Source of the DNA: JACRJW01 sp964359095
GTDB lineage: Bacteria > Patescibacteriota > Patescibacteriia > UBA9934 > GWF2-40-263
NCBI GenBank assembly: GCA_964359095.1
Contig: CAYHRJ010000003.1
Span: 1 to 43,550, forward strand
Reading direction: 5' to 3'
DNA length: 43,550 nt
Shown here: positions 36,101-43,550 of the stretch, piece by piece
Layout: each line of letters opens with the position of its first letter
Numbering within the stretch: position 1 is the stretch's first letter
Position numbers and translations under genes: made by a program
Notes under the pieces: generated by a model
The model's database searches: none
What the model saw: only the letters and a program-made list of their open reading frames with translations
Told to the model about the DNA's origin: nothing

Positions 36101-37029
36101 GTATGCTCACATCAGACGAGTGGAATGCATTTGTATTGAAGCACGGCCCGCGTTCAGGCAGGTTTTTGCAATCCTGGGAGTGGGGTGAGTTTCAAAAGTC
36201 AGTTGGTGAGACCGTGCGTCGAGAGGTTTACGAAGAAGAAGGAGAAGTCGTTGGCGTTGCACAATGGCTGGATCGGAAGGTTCCATTGTTTGGAACGTAC
36301 AGCTTTTGTCCCAAGGGGCCGATCGGAAAGATTCCACCCAAGTCTAATCGGATGTTTCTCCGTATCGAACCCGATCACGACACTCTACTTCATGGCGCAC
36401 GCAAATCCATCGACGTGAATCCGGCTCACACCCTCATCACGGATCTCAGCCAAAGTGAGGAAGAACTTCTGGTTCAGATGCACGAGAAGACGCGTTACAA
36501 TATTCGAGTGGCACAGCGGCATGGTGTGCAGATGGATCTTCATCATGGATCCTTCGACGACGTGTGGGCACTCTTCAGTCAAACATCACAACGCGGAGCC
36601 TTCAGGCTTCACACAAAACGGTATTACAAGGCCATGATGCAGTCTCTGAAAGAAAATAGCTGTCTCACTTTTTGCGCGATCGCTCAAAAAGCGAGCTTAC
36701 CTCTTGCTGCCACTATCATGGCAGACTTCGGCGACACACGGACGTATCTTCACGGTGCTTCATCACACGAACATCGAAATCTTATGGCGCCCTCACTCCT
36801 TCATTGGGAACTTATGAAAGACGCGAAGGCGTGTGGAATGCACTTCTACGATTGGTGGGGAGTTGCTCCACTTGATGCTCCAGAGAATCATCCATGGTCA
36901 GGCATCAGCCGTTTCAAGCGCGGATTCGGTGGGGAGGAGTTAAGCGCGCCAGGAACGTTTGATTTGGTTTTGAAGCCTGTTCGATATAAACTCTACACGC
37001 TTGCTCGTTCTCTTCGACGTCAGTTTTAA
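36097..37029 (+). CDS. FemAB-family aminoacyltransferase
   Basis: A 310-residue protein of the FemABX/GNAT-like family. It shows FLQSWEWGEFQKSVG near 22-36, QWLDRKVPLFGTYSFCPKGP, the conserved MHEKTRYNIRVAQRHGV and FYDWWGVAPLD, with SGISRFKRGFGGEE near the end. Members add amino acids from aminoacyl-tRNA to the peptidoglycan stem peptide, forming cross-bridges. No glycyl-tRNA-binding coiled coil is obvious. It is coupled to ruvA by a 4-base overlap and followed by an SDR gene nine bases later. Confidence 0.88.
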   Translation: MSMLTSDEWNAFVLKHGPRSGRFLQSWEWGEFQKSVGETVRREVYEEEGEVVGVAQWLDRKVPLFGTYSFCPKGPIGKIPPKSNRMFLRIEPDHDTLLHGARKSIDVNPAHTLITDLSQSEEELLVQMHEKTRYNIRVAQRHGVQMDLHHGSFDDVWALFSQTSQRGAFRLHTKRYYKAMMQSLKENSCLTFCAIAQKASLPLAATIMADFGDTRTYLHGASSHEHRNLMAPSLLHWELMKDAKACGMHFYDWWGVAPLDAPENHPWSGISRFKRGFGGEELSAPGTFDLVLKPVRYKLYTLARSLRRQF

Positions 37030-37038
37030 TCCTGAAAT

Positions 37039-37707
37039 ATGAAAACCATTCTGATCACCGGAGTCGACAAGGGAATTGGCCACGCGCTCATGCAGAAATT
37101 TCTCGACGAAGGACATTTCGTGATCGCCTTGTTTTATGCTAACCGTCCTGAGCCTAACGATAATCTCATGGACTTCGCACTTGATCTTGGGAAGCCTGAA
37201 TCGATTGCTTCTTGTGTCACGGCGATCACAAATTTCGGCAAGCACATCGACATCCTCATCAACAACGCCGGCATCTTGGCCGACGAGGAAGAGACGAGCG
37301 TGGTTGTCGAGAAGCTCCGCAAGACGCTGGAAGTCAATCTCATCGGTACGATTGATTTTACCGAACGTCTGATTCCACTCATGGAAGATGGCGGACATAT
37401 TGTTAACATTTCCTCTACGGCTGGGTCGCTTGAGCTCGTGGGAAAAGTCTCGCACTTTATTGGTCATTACCCAGCCTACAAGATTTCAAAGGTCGCGCTC
37501 AACATGTACACGCGCACGCTCGCCCTCGAGCTCAAAGATCGTGGAATAATTGTGTCTTCTGCTCACCCAGGCTGGACTCAAACCGACATGGGAGGGAAGG
37601 AAGCGGACATCACTCCCAAGCAGGCTGCCGATGGGATCTATGACCTCGCGGTTTCACGTCCAGAAACCGCCGGTTTCTGGTTTGCCGGCAAGCGGCTACC
37701 TTGGTAG
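37039..37707 (+). CDS. short-chain dehydrogenase/reductase
   Basis: A 222-residue Rossmann-fold enzyme. TILITGVDKGIGHALMQKF carries the GxxxGxG nucleotide motif, then INNAGIL (NNAG), NISSTAGS (catalytic Ser) and YPAYKISKVAL (YxxxK catalytic pair), with SSAHPGWTQTDMG after it. It is a classical SDR acting on an alcohol or ketone with NAD(P); the substrate is unknown. It follows the FemAB-like gene by nine bases and precedes tRNA-Arg. Confidence 0.92.
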   Translation: MKTILITGVDKGIGHALMQKFLDEGHFVIALFYANRPEPNDNLMDFALDLGKPESIASCVTAITNFGKHIDILINNAGILADEEETSVVVEKLRKTLEVNLIGTIDFTERLIPLMEDGGHIVNISSTAGSLELVGKVSHFIGHYPAYKISKVALNMYTRTLALELKDRGIIVSSAHPGWTQTDMGGKEADITPKQAADGIYDLAVSRPETAGFWFAGKRLPW

Positions 37708-37719
37708 GTTGTCGTGTAT

Positions 37720-37796
37720 GCACCCGTAGCTTAGCTGGATAAAGCGTTTCCCTCCGAAGGAAGAGACCAGAGGTTCGAATCCTCTCGGGTGCACCA
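37720..37796 (+). tRNA. tRNA-Arg (anticodon CCG)
   Basis: The cloverleaf is complete. The acceptor stem is GCACCCG/CGGGTGC, with a D-arm around AGCTTAGCTGGAT. The anticodon stem TTTCC/GGAAG encloses loop CTCCGAA, and the T-arm is AGAGG-TTCGAAT-CCTCT. The terminal CCA is encoded. It lies just after the SDR gene. Confidence 0.96.
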
Positions 37797-37848
37797 GACA
37801 CAAATGCAAAGGCGGTCTCAAGATGAGGTGGTTTTTACGGGTGAGGTA

Positions 37849-39678
37849 TTATTTTCCAACGACAACGCCTTCGCCAGCAGCGAAGTCATCTTCTGGAAGT
37901 TCGGTCGTTAGCTCACTCAAAGACTTACTTAGAGATTCATTTGTCACTGTATCTTTTGCTTCAAAACTTGTTGTGTTTGTCAGTTTCACAAATCGTCCTA
38001 CGTCGTCCTCGTCTGGATTGATCGCCACATCAAACCACGCACCAGCATGAGCAACCTCCACTGGCATTTTGCTGATCGTCCAGGTGACAAGCCTGGTAGT
38101 CGCGTTGAAGCTGATTGTTCCAATGTCTGTGTCTGTGTTGTCGAGCCACGTGACGTCTTGCGGAATAGTGGTCGACATTTTTATGCTTGAGAGTGCGTGC
38201 AGAGAGTTCGAGACGTTCCAATAGATGCGATAGCTCGTGGTCTCGCCGACTTCAGGCGGCAGGGGACCTGCACCAATCACGTTTCCACTTTCTGAATAGT
38301 AGCGTGCTTGGGCATTCACGCTCACGTCTGAGTTAAGTGAGATGGTGATTGGTGTTGCTTCGAGGGTTCGTGTGCTCACGACGTCGCCGACTTTTCCTAA
38401 TGTCAGTGTGACGCCAATGGTAAACGTGTCTGCCTCATCCCCTTCAAGGGAAGAGGAGAGCGGTAGCGATAGATCAATAACGCTCGATGCTTCTGGATCA
38501 AGTTTTTTTAGCGACCCTACGGCATCGGCATTCCATGTCAGTGTGTTTCCACTGCGCGATCCGTCACCTAGATTCGCGTCGTTCCAGTCGATGGGGACAT
38601 CATCACCGTTTCCCTCCACGCGCATCTCAAAGCTGAGATCCTCCACGGATTCTTTGCTCGCGTTTTTAAAATCCAGTGACACACGCAGCGTTTCTCCGAG
38701 CTGTGCGTTTTGGTTTTGGTTTGATCCGTTGACGATCACTGAGAAGGCGATGGATCCACCAAGGACATCAGTGACAACTTCTTGTGTTGCCTGTGGAAGG
38801 AATAATTCGTCGTCTACAAATCCAACAGTGACTGACACCTTCTGTTCTCCAGAAGCTGTGGAGGTAAAAGATCCTTTGAGGGTGATGGCTGTCAACTCTC
38901 CAGGTTCAAGAGTGACAATGTTCCAAGACGTTTCTTCCTCACTGAGCGCTGGATCCGATTCAGACAGCGTGAAGTCCTGCGGTAGAGCTGGAGTGACTCG
39001 TAAATTGTAAACGGGTTCACTTCCAATGTTCTGGATATTCACCACATACTCCGACACGTCGCCGGCCAGGGCCTTTTCAGGACCTGTGAGTGACAGAGCT
39101 ATGACCGAATCTGTCACCTCAACTTTGTGCGTGGCGATATCTTGAAAGTCAGAACTAAAATTTGCGGGCTTGTAGGTGAAGAGCGCTTGCAGGCGTTGGG
39201 AGCTTGGAACCTCCGAGAGAAATACACCTTCAATCGAAATCGATCCGTCAGAGCCAGCGCTTAAGGATCCGATCGTCCACTCTTCTCCTTCATTGGGTTC
39301 TGGCGTTGAGGAAAGTAGATGGAACGATTCGGGAACATTCAACTTCATGATGAGAGAGGCAATTGGTACGGAGCCAGAATTTTCGTAGCGAAACGTGAAG
39401 GCAATGGTTTCGCCCGATTTTATATTTTCTGGTCCTTCAACCGAAAGTGAAAGGGTTTCGTTGTCGTGAAAGAGCCCTTGGGAAAAAAGAAAAAATCCGC
39501 CCCAGGCGATGGTCGACAGGCACGCAAGCGTGAGGACGGTCTTCACGAGTAGCCTCGTAAAACCTGAACGGTTTCCACGATCGAGCTTGGTGAAGTCAGG
39601 CACATGGCCGTCGCGCGTGTAGATCGATCTGAGTTCTTGTTTGATCTCGCGCGATGTGTGACGTTTGCGTCTGATCAT
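37849..39678 (-). CDS. membrane-anchored DUF11-like repeat protein
   Basis: A 609-residue protein. It has a basic cytoplasmic N-terminus (MIRRKRHTSREIKQELRSIY) and one membrane span (LLVKTVLTLACLSTIAWGGF, about 43-62). A large outer part is made of repeated beta-rich domains with NIQNIGSEPVYNLRVTPALP and FDFKN/YENSG-type segments, resembling DUF11/CARDB adhesive or scaffold domains. It contains almost no Cys. It probably forms an envelope or surface structure together with the DUF4012 protein, whose stop codon overlaps this start (TAATG). Confidence 0.8.
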   Translation of the reverse strand: MIRRKRHTSREIKQELRSIYTRDGHVPDFTKLDRGNRSGFTRLLVKTVLTLACLSTIAWGGFFLFSQGLFHDNETLSLSVEGPENIKSGETIAFTFRYENSGSVPIASLIMKLNVPESFHLLSSTPEPNEGEEWTIGSLSAGSDGSISIEGVFLSEVPSSQRLQALFTYKPANFSSDFQDIATHKVEVTDSVIALSLTGPEKALAGDVSEYVVNIQNIGSEPVYNLRVTPALPQDFTLSESDPALSEEETSWNIVTLEPGELTAITLKGSFTSTASGEQKVSVTVGFVDDELFLPQATQEVVTDVLGGSIAFSVIVNGSNQNQNAQLGETLRVSLDFKNASKESVEDLSFEMRVEGNGDDVPIDWNDANLGDGSRSGNTLTWNADAVGSLKKLDPEASSVIDLSLPLSSSLEGDEADTFTIGVTLTLGKVGDVVSTRTLEATPITISLNSDVSVNAQARYYSESGNVIGAGPLPPEVGETTSYRIYWNVSNSLHALSSIKMSTTIPQDVTWLDNTDTDIGTISFNATTRLVTWTISKMPVEVAHAGAWFDVAINPDEDDVGRFVKLTNTTSFEAKDTVTNESLSKSLSELTTELPEDDFAAGEGVVVGK

Positions 39679-42404
39679 TATAGCGTTTCCAAGAGGGCTG
39701 CAAAAAGATGATCTGTGTCGTTGGTAATCTGTGAACTATCAGAACTCCAGAGGACATTTGTCTCATCAGGCGTTGTTATCTGAACCGTAGTTGTGCGATC
39801 AATCACTCCAGATTGTTTTTGAATGGTCAGTGTATATTCGTGTGTATCAGGCAGTCCAACGAACGACTTGAAGGAAGCGTACAAACCTTGATTCTGCGCG
39901 AGTGCTTCCACGGTGAAGGGAAGTTTGTAGCTGAAACTTACTGTTGATGTAGAGCCTGGTTTTGTTTGTACCCAATTTCCAAAAACCGTTTTTCCATGTT
40001 CTTCCGTGATGGTCGTTCCACTGACTGGATCGATGCGCTGTGTGAGAACCGCATAGGTGAGGTCGTCGTCCAGAATCCAGTCTTCCAATGGTTGATTAAA
40101 CAGCGAGCTGTCAGGAATACTGAATCCTTCAGCGCTCAAGAGCTCTGCGCCTTTTGGGACATACACACGCAGATAATCGACATTATTCACACCTGTGAAA
40201 AGGAGTCCTTGAATCCCAAAGTGCGTTCGAGAGATCGTTACCGTGTTTACGATTGAACCATCTTCCTGCACGTCAACATCAACGTTCACAGCTTCTTGAA
40301 TCACTCCGTCGGTCTTTCCGCCACCGAGATTGGTGTCAACCACCATGAGATAGTCTTGATCTGTTTGTTTGATTTCACCACCCCATGAACGCGCAAGAAC
40401 CTCACGTTCAAGATTTTCATCGACTAAATAGAGTTGAAGATCTTTTTCTGAGAGTCCTGTTTTCACGAAGTCTAATGAAGTAAGAAAATCTTGTGATGTT
40501 TTTTCGATCGCGCGCTCAACAAGTTTAGGTGCGAGGTCGCCGATAAACGCCTTTGGGCGATTCTCTGTGCGGTCGTATTCGATCTCCACCATGCGTTGCG
40601 CTTCAAAGATAAAATTTTCTTGTGTCACGGTTTTCCCATAGTCAGGCATGTCAATGGGGCCGAGCAAGCCAATCAGGTCGGCAACAAACGTGGCGTTCAC
40701 GGCAAGGACACCATCCACACTCGGTCCGCCAGCGTCGCGATAAAATTGAATGAGTTGGCGGGCGCTCGTAGGGAAATCAGGGAACCAGTTGCCATCTTGA
40801 AATTCCCATCGAGCCGAAAGGAGTTGAAGTGGAACAGGAGCGATCAAATCTTGTTGAAGCGTTCCTTGGAGATCGTAGGAACCACCACCGGGAACACTCA
40901 TGTCCTCGATCACTCCGTCATGCACTTTGATGTCCGCGAAGCTTCCTATGAAGCCGCCGGTGGGACGGATCTCTGTGTTGTTTTGAAAGACGATCAAGTA
41001 GCGCTTGCTTCCATGTGCGCCCAAAAGTTCTTGTATGACTCCAAAGAACGATTCGAATTCTTGAATGGTTGTGAGGAGCTGGGGTAGACGTGTAGAGAGT
41101 TCAGCAACGTCGGACTGGTACGCAGATGGGATTGCGTCCAGGTCGATTTTTTCAAGGGCATGTTGTGCCGTCTCAAGATGTGGAACAGCTGACGTGAGGT
41201 AAGCCTCCAAAAGATTCAATCGCGAGATGGGAGTGGGATTGAGTTCTTGTTCGATAGCCGCGTAGCCTTCTGAGAGTCTGGTTCCTGCAATGGCGAGTTC
41301 CTGGCCAGCTTCAATGAGTGCCTCACCTGTCTTGTAACTCGATTGCGTGAGTGGAAGCACCGTCAGCAAGAAACGTGTTCCCGCGCCCAGTTCATTCAGT
41401 GATTTTGTTGCTTGCGAAAAACGATCACTCGAGAGAGCGAACTGCGTTTGGGCGCTCTGACTATCTCGAGCAAGCGCAGCGTGTGCAGCGTCAGAAAGGA
41501 GTGAAACAGCTTCGACTCCATTTTGTTCAAGTGTGGATTTTGTTGATCGCAAGTCTTGCACGACGTTCATGGCTTGCAAGGGAAGGACAAACAGAAATGA
41601 GACAGCCACAAAGGACGCAACCGCGCGTTGCCAGGAGGATTCAAATCTGATTGAGGGAAGGCGAAACGTTGGGAGCGTGAATTTCCATGTTCGTGTTTTT
41701 AGAGCAGGTTCGTTTGTGATTTCTGTTTGGATCTCTTCAAGATCAACAAGGTCGGCTTCTCCGGCGGAGCCATGTCCGGCTTCGTCGGATGGTTCTTCCT
41801 CTGGAAAGTCAAAGAGAGAGAAAATGTCCTCTGGCGTTTGGACTGGCAGAAAAGCTTTCAATGACGAGGTCATCCCAGAAGTGAAGGCAAGAGCATGTTG
41901 TTGGGGTTTTTGCTCTGAGAGCCATGTGTTTTTGAGACTCTGTGTCTGCACGCGCGGCATGGAACGTGAGAACCGGTGAGTACCATACGCGGCGAGTTCT
42001 TCCTCAGAGAGTTGATCTGTTAAGTCTGATGAAGAAAGCGTCAGATCATGTGAGAGGTCGGGAGTGATGACAGGAGTAACCATCAGATTCACATGAACGC
42101 GTTGCGCTGTTTCTTCTTCGTGAGTCTCATGTTGTGTAGGTTTCAAAGAGAGGACGAAAGGCGAGGTTGTGTGTGAGAGCGGCTGTTCCACTTTTGGGCG
42201 CGTTGGAAGATGATAGGTGTTAATCAGTGGCGAGCTCCTGGTTTTTTTTCGAGTGCGCGAAACTTTTGTCTTTGTCTTTTTTAAGACAGACAGTATTTTC
42301 TTTTTGGGAGTTTTTACAAGGGGTTTCTTTTTAAGCACACGATTCGTAAACGGCGAGCGTTTGTTCTGCTGCACGTTTCCATGAGTAGCGTTTGATTTGT
42401 TCAA
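39678..42404 (-). CDS. DUF4012 membrane protein
   Basis: This 908-residue protein has a very basic, low-complexity N-terminus (Lys-rich, about 1-60) and a membrane span near 265-285 (VASFVAVSFLFVLPLQAMNV). A helical stretch leads to the DUF4012 domain from about 465, with KRYLIVFQNNTEIRPTGGFI, DGNWFPDFPTSARQLIQFY and GVLAVNATFVADLIGLLGP. It ends in a beta-rich region. DUF4012 proteins are common in candidate-phyla bacteria and Actinobacteria and are of the LytR-like envelope type. The long start overlaps the glycosyltransferase by 74 bases; a GTG at 42338 would give a more usual 8-base overlap. The Lys-rich start seems to belong to a longer N-tail, so both are possible. Confidence 0.85.
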   Translation of the reverse strand: MNKSNATHGNVQQNKRSPFTNRVLKKKPLVKTPKKKILSVLKKTKTKVSRTRKKTRSSPLINTYHLPTRPKVEQPLSHTTSPFVLSLKPTQHETHEEETAQRVHVNLMVTPVITPDLSHDLTLSSSDLTDQLSEEELAAYGTHRFSRSMPRVQTQSLKNTWLSEQKPQQHALAFTSGMTSSLKAFLPVQTPEDIFSLFDFPEEEPSDEAGHGSAGEADLVDLEEIQTEITNEPALKTRTWKFTLPTFRLPSIRFESSWQRAVASFVAVSFLFVLPLQAMNVVQDLRSTKSTLEQNGVEAVSLLSDAAHAALARDSQSAQTQFALSSDRFSQATKSLNELGAGTRFLLTVLPLTQSSYKTGEALIEAGQELAIAGTRLSEGYAAIEQELNPTPISRLNLLEAYLTSAVPHLETAQHALEKIDLDAIPSAYQSDVAELSTRLPQLLTTIQEFESFFGVIQELLGAHGSKRYLIVFQNNTEIRPTGGFIGSFADIKVHDGVIEDMSVPGGGSYDLQGTLQQDLIAPVPLQLLSARWEFQDGNWFPDFPTSARQLIQFYRDAGGPSVDGVLAVNATFVADLIGLLGPIDMPDYGKTVTQENFIFEAQRMVEIEYDRTENRPKAFIGDLAPKLVERAIEKTSQDFLTSLDFVKTGLSEKDLQLYLVDENLEREVLARSWGGEIKQTDQDYLMVVDTNLGGGKTDGVIQEAVNVDVDVQEDGSIVNTVTISRTHFGIQGLLFTGVNNVDYLRVYVPKGAELLSAEGFSIPDSSLFNQPLEDWILDDDLTYAVLTQRIDPVSGTTITEEHGKTVFGNWVQTKPGSTSTVSFSYKLPFTVEALAQNQGLYASFKSFVGLPDTHEYTLTIQKQSGVIDRTTTVQITTPDETNVLWSSDSSQITNDTDHLFAALLETL

Positions 42405-43434
42405 GTCCTTTTTTTCTCAGCTCATCTTGCAGCAGCGTGTTATCAAAGACGTGAGAGAGAGTTTCGGCGATTCTGTGAGGATCACGCGGATCGAAGTACA
42501 CAGCCGCGTCACCCAAGATTTCTGGCAGCGAGCTTGAATTGGATGCAACGACCGGGACGTTGAAGCTCATCGCCTCCAATGGTGGAAGGCCGAAGCCTTC
42601 ACAGCGGGAAGGGAAGACATAGAGGGAAGCGGTGCGGTAAAGCTCAGCAAGATCTTGGTCAGAAGGATTGAGAACGAATTCGACGCTGTTTGAGAGATTC
42701 AGGTTCGCTGCTTCTTCCTGCAAATGTTTGAAGAAGACGTCGCCGCGGCCAGCGAGGATCAGCTTTACGTCAGGATGTGACTCACGGAATTGAGAGAAGG
42801 CGGTGAGTAGAGTAGAGAGATTCTTGTGTGGATACGCATTGCCGATGTAGAGAAGGGAAGGTGGATGAGGTGGAAGAGGTGGATGAGGTGGGGAGGGGAA
42901 GATAGTCACGCCTTCGTAGACGACGTGAATCTTGCTCTCAGGGATCTGCGGGAAGAATTTCAGGATCGAGGACTTGGTGTACGCAGAGACCGCGATGATC
43001 GCACGAGATTTTGTCAGAGCGTTTTTCAAGATGACTTTGTACGCGGCGTACTTGAGTGCGTAGACAAATGGATGTCGGGTCGTGGCTTTTGCAGAGCGAG
43101 GTTCTTCTAGCAAGATGAGGTCGTGGATCGTGACGACAAATGGAGTTCGTAAAAAGAGAGGAACGTTCCAGTGCGGGAAGTGAACAAGGTCAAGATGCTC
43201 TCGATCAATGAGTCGTCCAATCACGAGCTGTTCGCGCAGTGTGTACCAATGTACGTTTGTGACAACTGTGCGGAAGTCTGATCTCTGACTTCCGACCACT
43301 GACTTCCGAAATAAAACAAAGCGGTGCTTGTGGCTAAGTTTGCCGAGCTCACGTACAAGCTCTTCAACATATCGCCCAAGACCGCCTCCGCCCACAGCGG
43401 GGCCAAACATCCTGGCATCAATTCCCACTTGCAT
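42331..43434 (-). CDS. glycosyltransferase family 4
   Basis: A 367-residue GT-B enzyme. It has the N-terminal domain GIDARMFGPAVGGGGLGRYV, the central TIHDLILLEEP, the donor site LLYIGNAYPHKNLSTLLTAF, and the GT4 signature FPSRCEGFGLPPLEAMSFN with the E-x7-E pair near 278-286. It transfers a sugar from a nucleotide donor to an envelope acceptor, consistent with the DUF4012 and DUF11-like genes downstream. Two segments look inserted: SVVGSQRSDFRT, from a GACTTCC repeat, and a Pro-rich PSPPHPPLPPHPP, from a nine-base tandem repeat. TATAAT lies six bases before the ATG at 43434. Confidence 0.9.
   Translation of the reverse strand: MQVGIDARMFGPAVGGGGLGRYVEELVRELGKLSHKHRFVLFRKSVVGSQRSDFRTVVTNVHWYTLREQLVIGRLIDREHLDLVHFPHWNVPLFLRTPFVVTIHDLILLEEPRSAKATTRHPFVYALKYAAYKVILKNALTKSRAIIAVSAYTKSSILKFFPQIPESKIHVVYEGVTIFPSPPHPPLPPHPPSLLYIGNAYPHKNLSTLLTAFSQFRESHPDVKLILAGRGDVFFKHLQEEAANLNLSNSVEFVLNPSDQDLAELYRTASLYVFPSRCEGFGLPPLEAMSFNVPVVASNSSSLPEILGDAAVYFDPRDPHRIAETLSHVFDNTLLQDELRKKGLEQIKRYSWKRAAEQTLAVYESCA
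42860..42895. repeat. nine-base tandem repeat inside the glycosyltransferase gene
   Basis: GGTGGATGA, GGTGGAAGA, GGTGGATGA and GGTGGGGAG follow one another and encode the Pro-rich linker HPPLPPHPP on the minus strand, between the two Rossmann domains. Confidence 0.75.
43272..43307. repeat. GACTTCC repeat in frame in the glycosyltransferase gene
   Basis: GGAAGTC at 43272-43278 is the inverse of GACTTCC at 43287-43293 and 43301-43307. The block is translated in frame and looks like an insert in the N-terminal domain. Confidence 0.5.
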
Positions 43435-43440
43435 GCGTCA

Positions 43441-43446
43441 ATTATA
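43441..43446 (-). promoter_or_regulatory. leaderless -10 box of the glycosyltransferase operon
   Basis: TATAAT on the minus strand lies six bases before the ATG at 43434, so the transcript would start on the first codon. No ribosome-binding site is possible. Confidence 0.6.
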
Positions 43447-43505
43447 GCAAAATTATCCCCATGTTTGTTCGCAGGATATGCACAGGGGAATGACGATAGG
43501 GTTTC

Positions 43506-43534
43506 TTGACAGAATCGCAAAAATAGCGTATCTT
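43506..43534 (+). promoter_or_regulatory. strong promoter facing out of the window
   Basis: TTGACA at 43506-43511, a 17-base spacer and TATCTT at 43529-43534. It is the same type, with the same -10 hexamer, as the promoter of the GC-rich DHH-like gene. The gene it drives lies beyond 43550. Confidence 0.7.
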
Positions 43535-43550
43535 AAACCGTTATCTTGCG

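Overview
The window looks like a chromosome piece from a candidate-phyla-radiation bacterium (Patescibacteria, probably a Parcubacteria-type lineage). The grounds are a 23S rRNA gene split by group I introns with LAGLIDADG endonuclease genes, DUF4012 and DUF11-like cell-envelope proteins, a transketolase split into two subunits, a sugar-phosphate pathway assembled from PfkB kinases, a class II aldolase, Rpe and RpiB, many small single-gene units, and many genes with a -10 box only 6-9 bases before the start codon. The phylum is inferred from gene content only.

Layout. 1-2350: 3' end of 23S rRNA with two group I introns, then a 5S rRNA carrying an extra hairpin. 2350-5720: a 39-residue membrane peptide, a GlmU-type nucleotidyltransferase, a P-loop kinase, and a divergent MazG/EndoQ pair. 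5720-8820: a Lys-rich peptide region, an L,D-transpeptidase with FG-GAP-like repeats, tRNA-Ala and a Tat-exported lytic-transglycosylase-like protein. 8805-14150 (mostly minus): hydroxyacid dehydrogenase, PfkB kinase, HicAB, a GC-rich orphan gene, aldolase and a second PfkB kinase. 14160-17690: a four-helix-bundle gene between inverted repeats, an HD-domain protein and the CCA-adding enzyme. 17759-26090 (minus): a GC-rich DHH-like gene, the two transketolase halves, DUF4349, two cupredoxin-like surface proteins, Rpe, an HD hydrolase, a DUF433/DUF5615 toxin-antitoxin pair and RpiB. 26148-37710 (plus): HicB with a HicA relic, IleRS, a TrmB regulator, a GC-rich block with a 37-residue gene and an AAA+ ATPase, a DHH-like paralogue, a uridine-kinase-like protein, another HD protein, RuvA, FemAB-like, SDR and tRNA-Arg. 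37849-43434 (minus): DUF11-like and DUF4012 envelope proteins and a family 4 glycosyltransferase.

How the genes fit together. The sugar genes form a non-oxidative pentose-phosphate and lower-glycolysis set spread over several short operons. The cell-wall genes (L,D-transpeptidase, transglycosylase-like, FemAB, GlmU-like, glycosyltransferase, DUF4012) form a second theme.

The most unusual signals are these. (1) A class of solitary GC-rich genes, unlike their neighbours in codon use, each behind a TTGAC/17-base-spacer promoter with a Shine-Dalgarno site and a palindrome or hairpin-rich leader. (2) Palindromic repeats that are read in frame as parts of proteins. (3) A hairpin inserted in 5S rRNA. 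(4) Two introns in the peptidyl-transferase region of 23S rRNA. (5) A four-helix-bundle gene bounded by 34-base inverted repeats.
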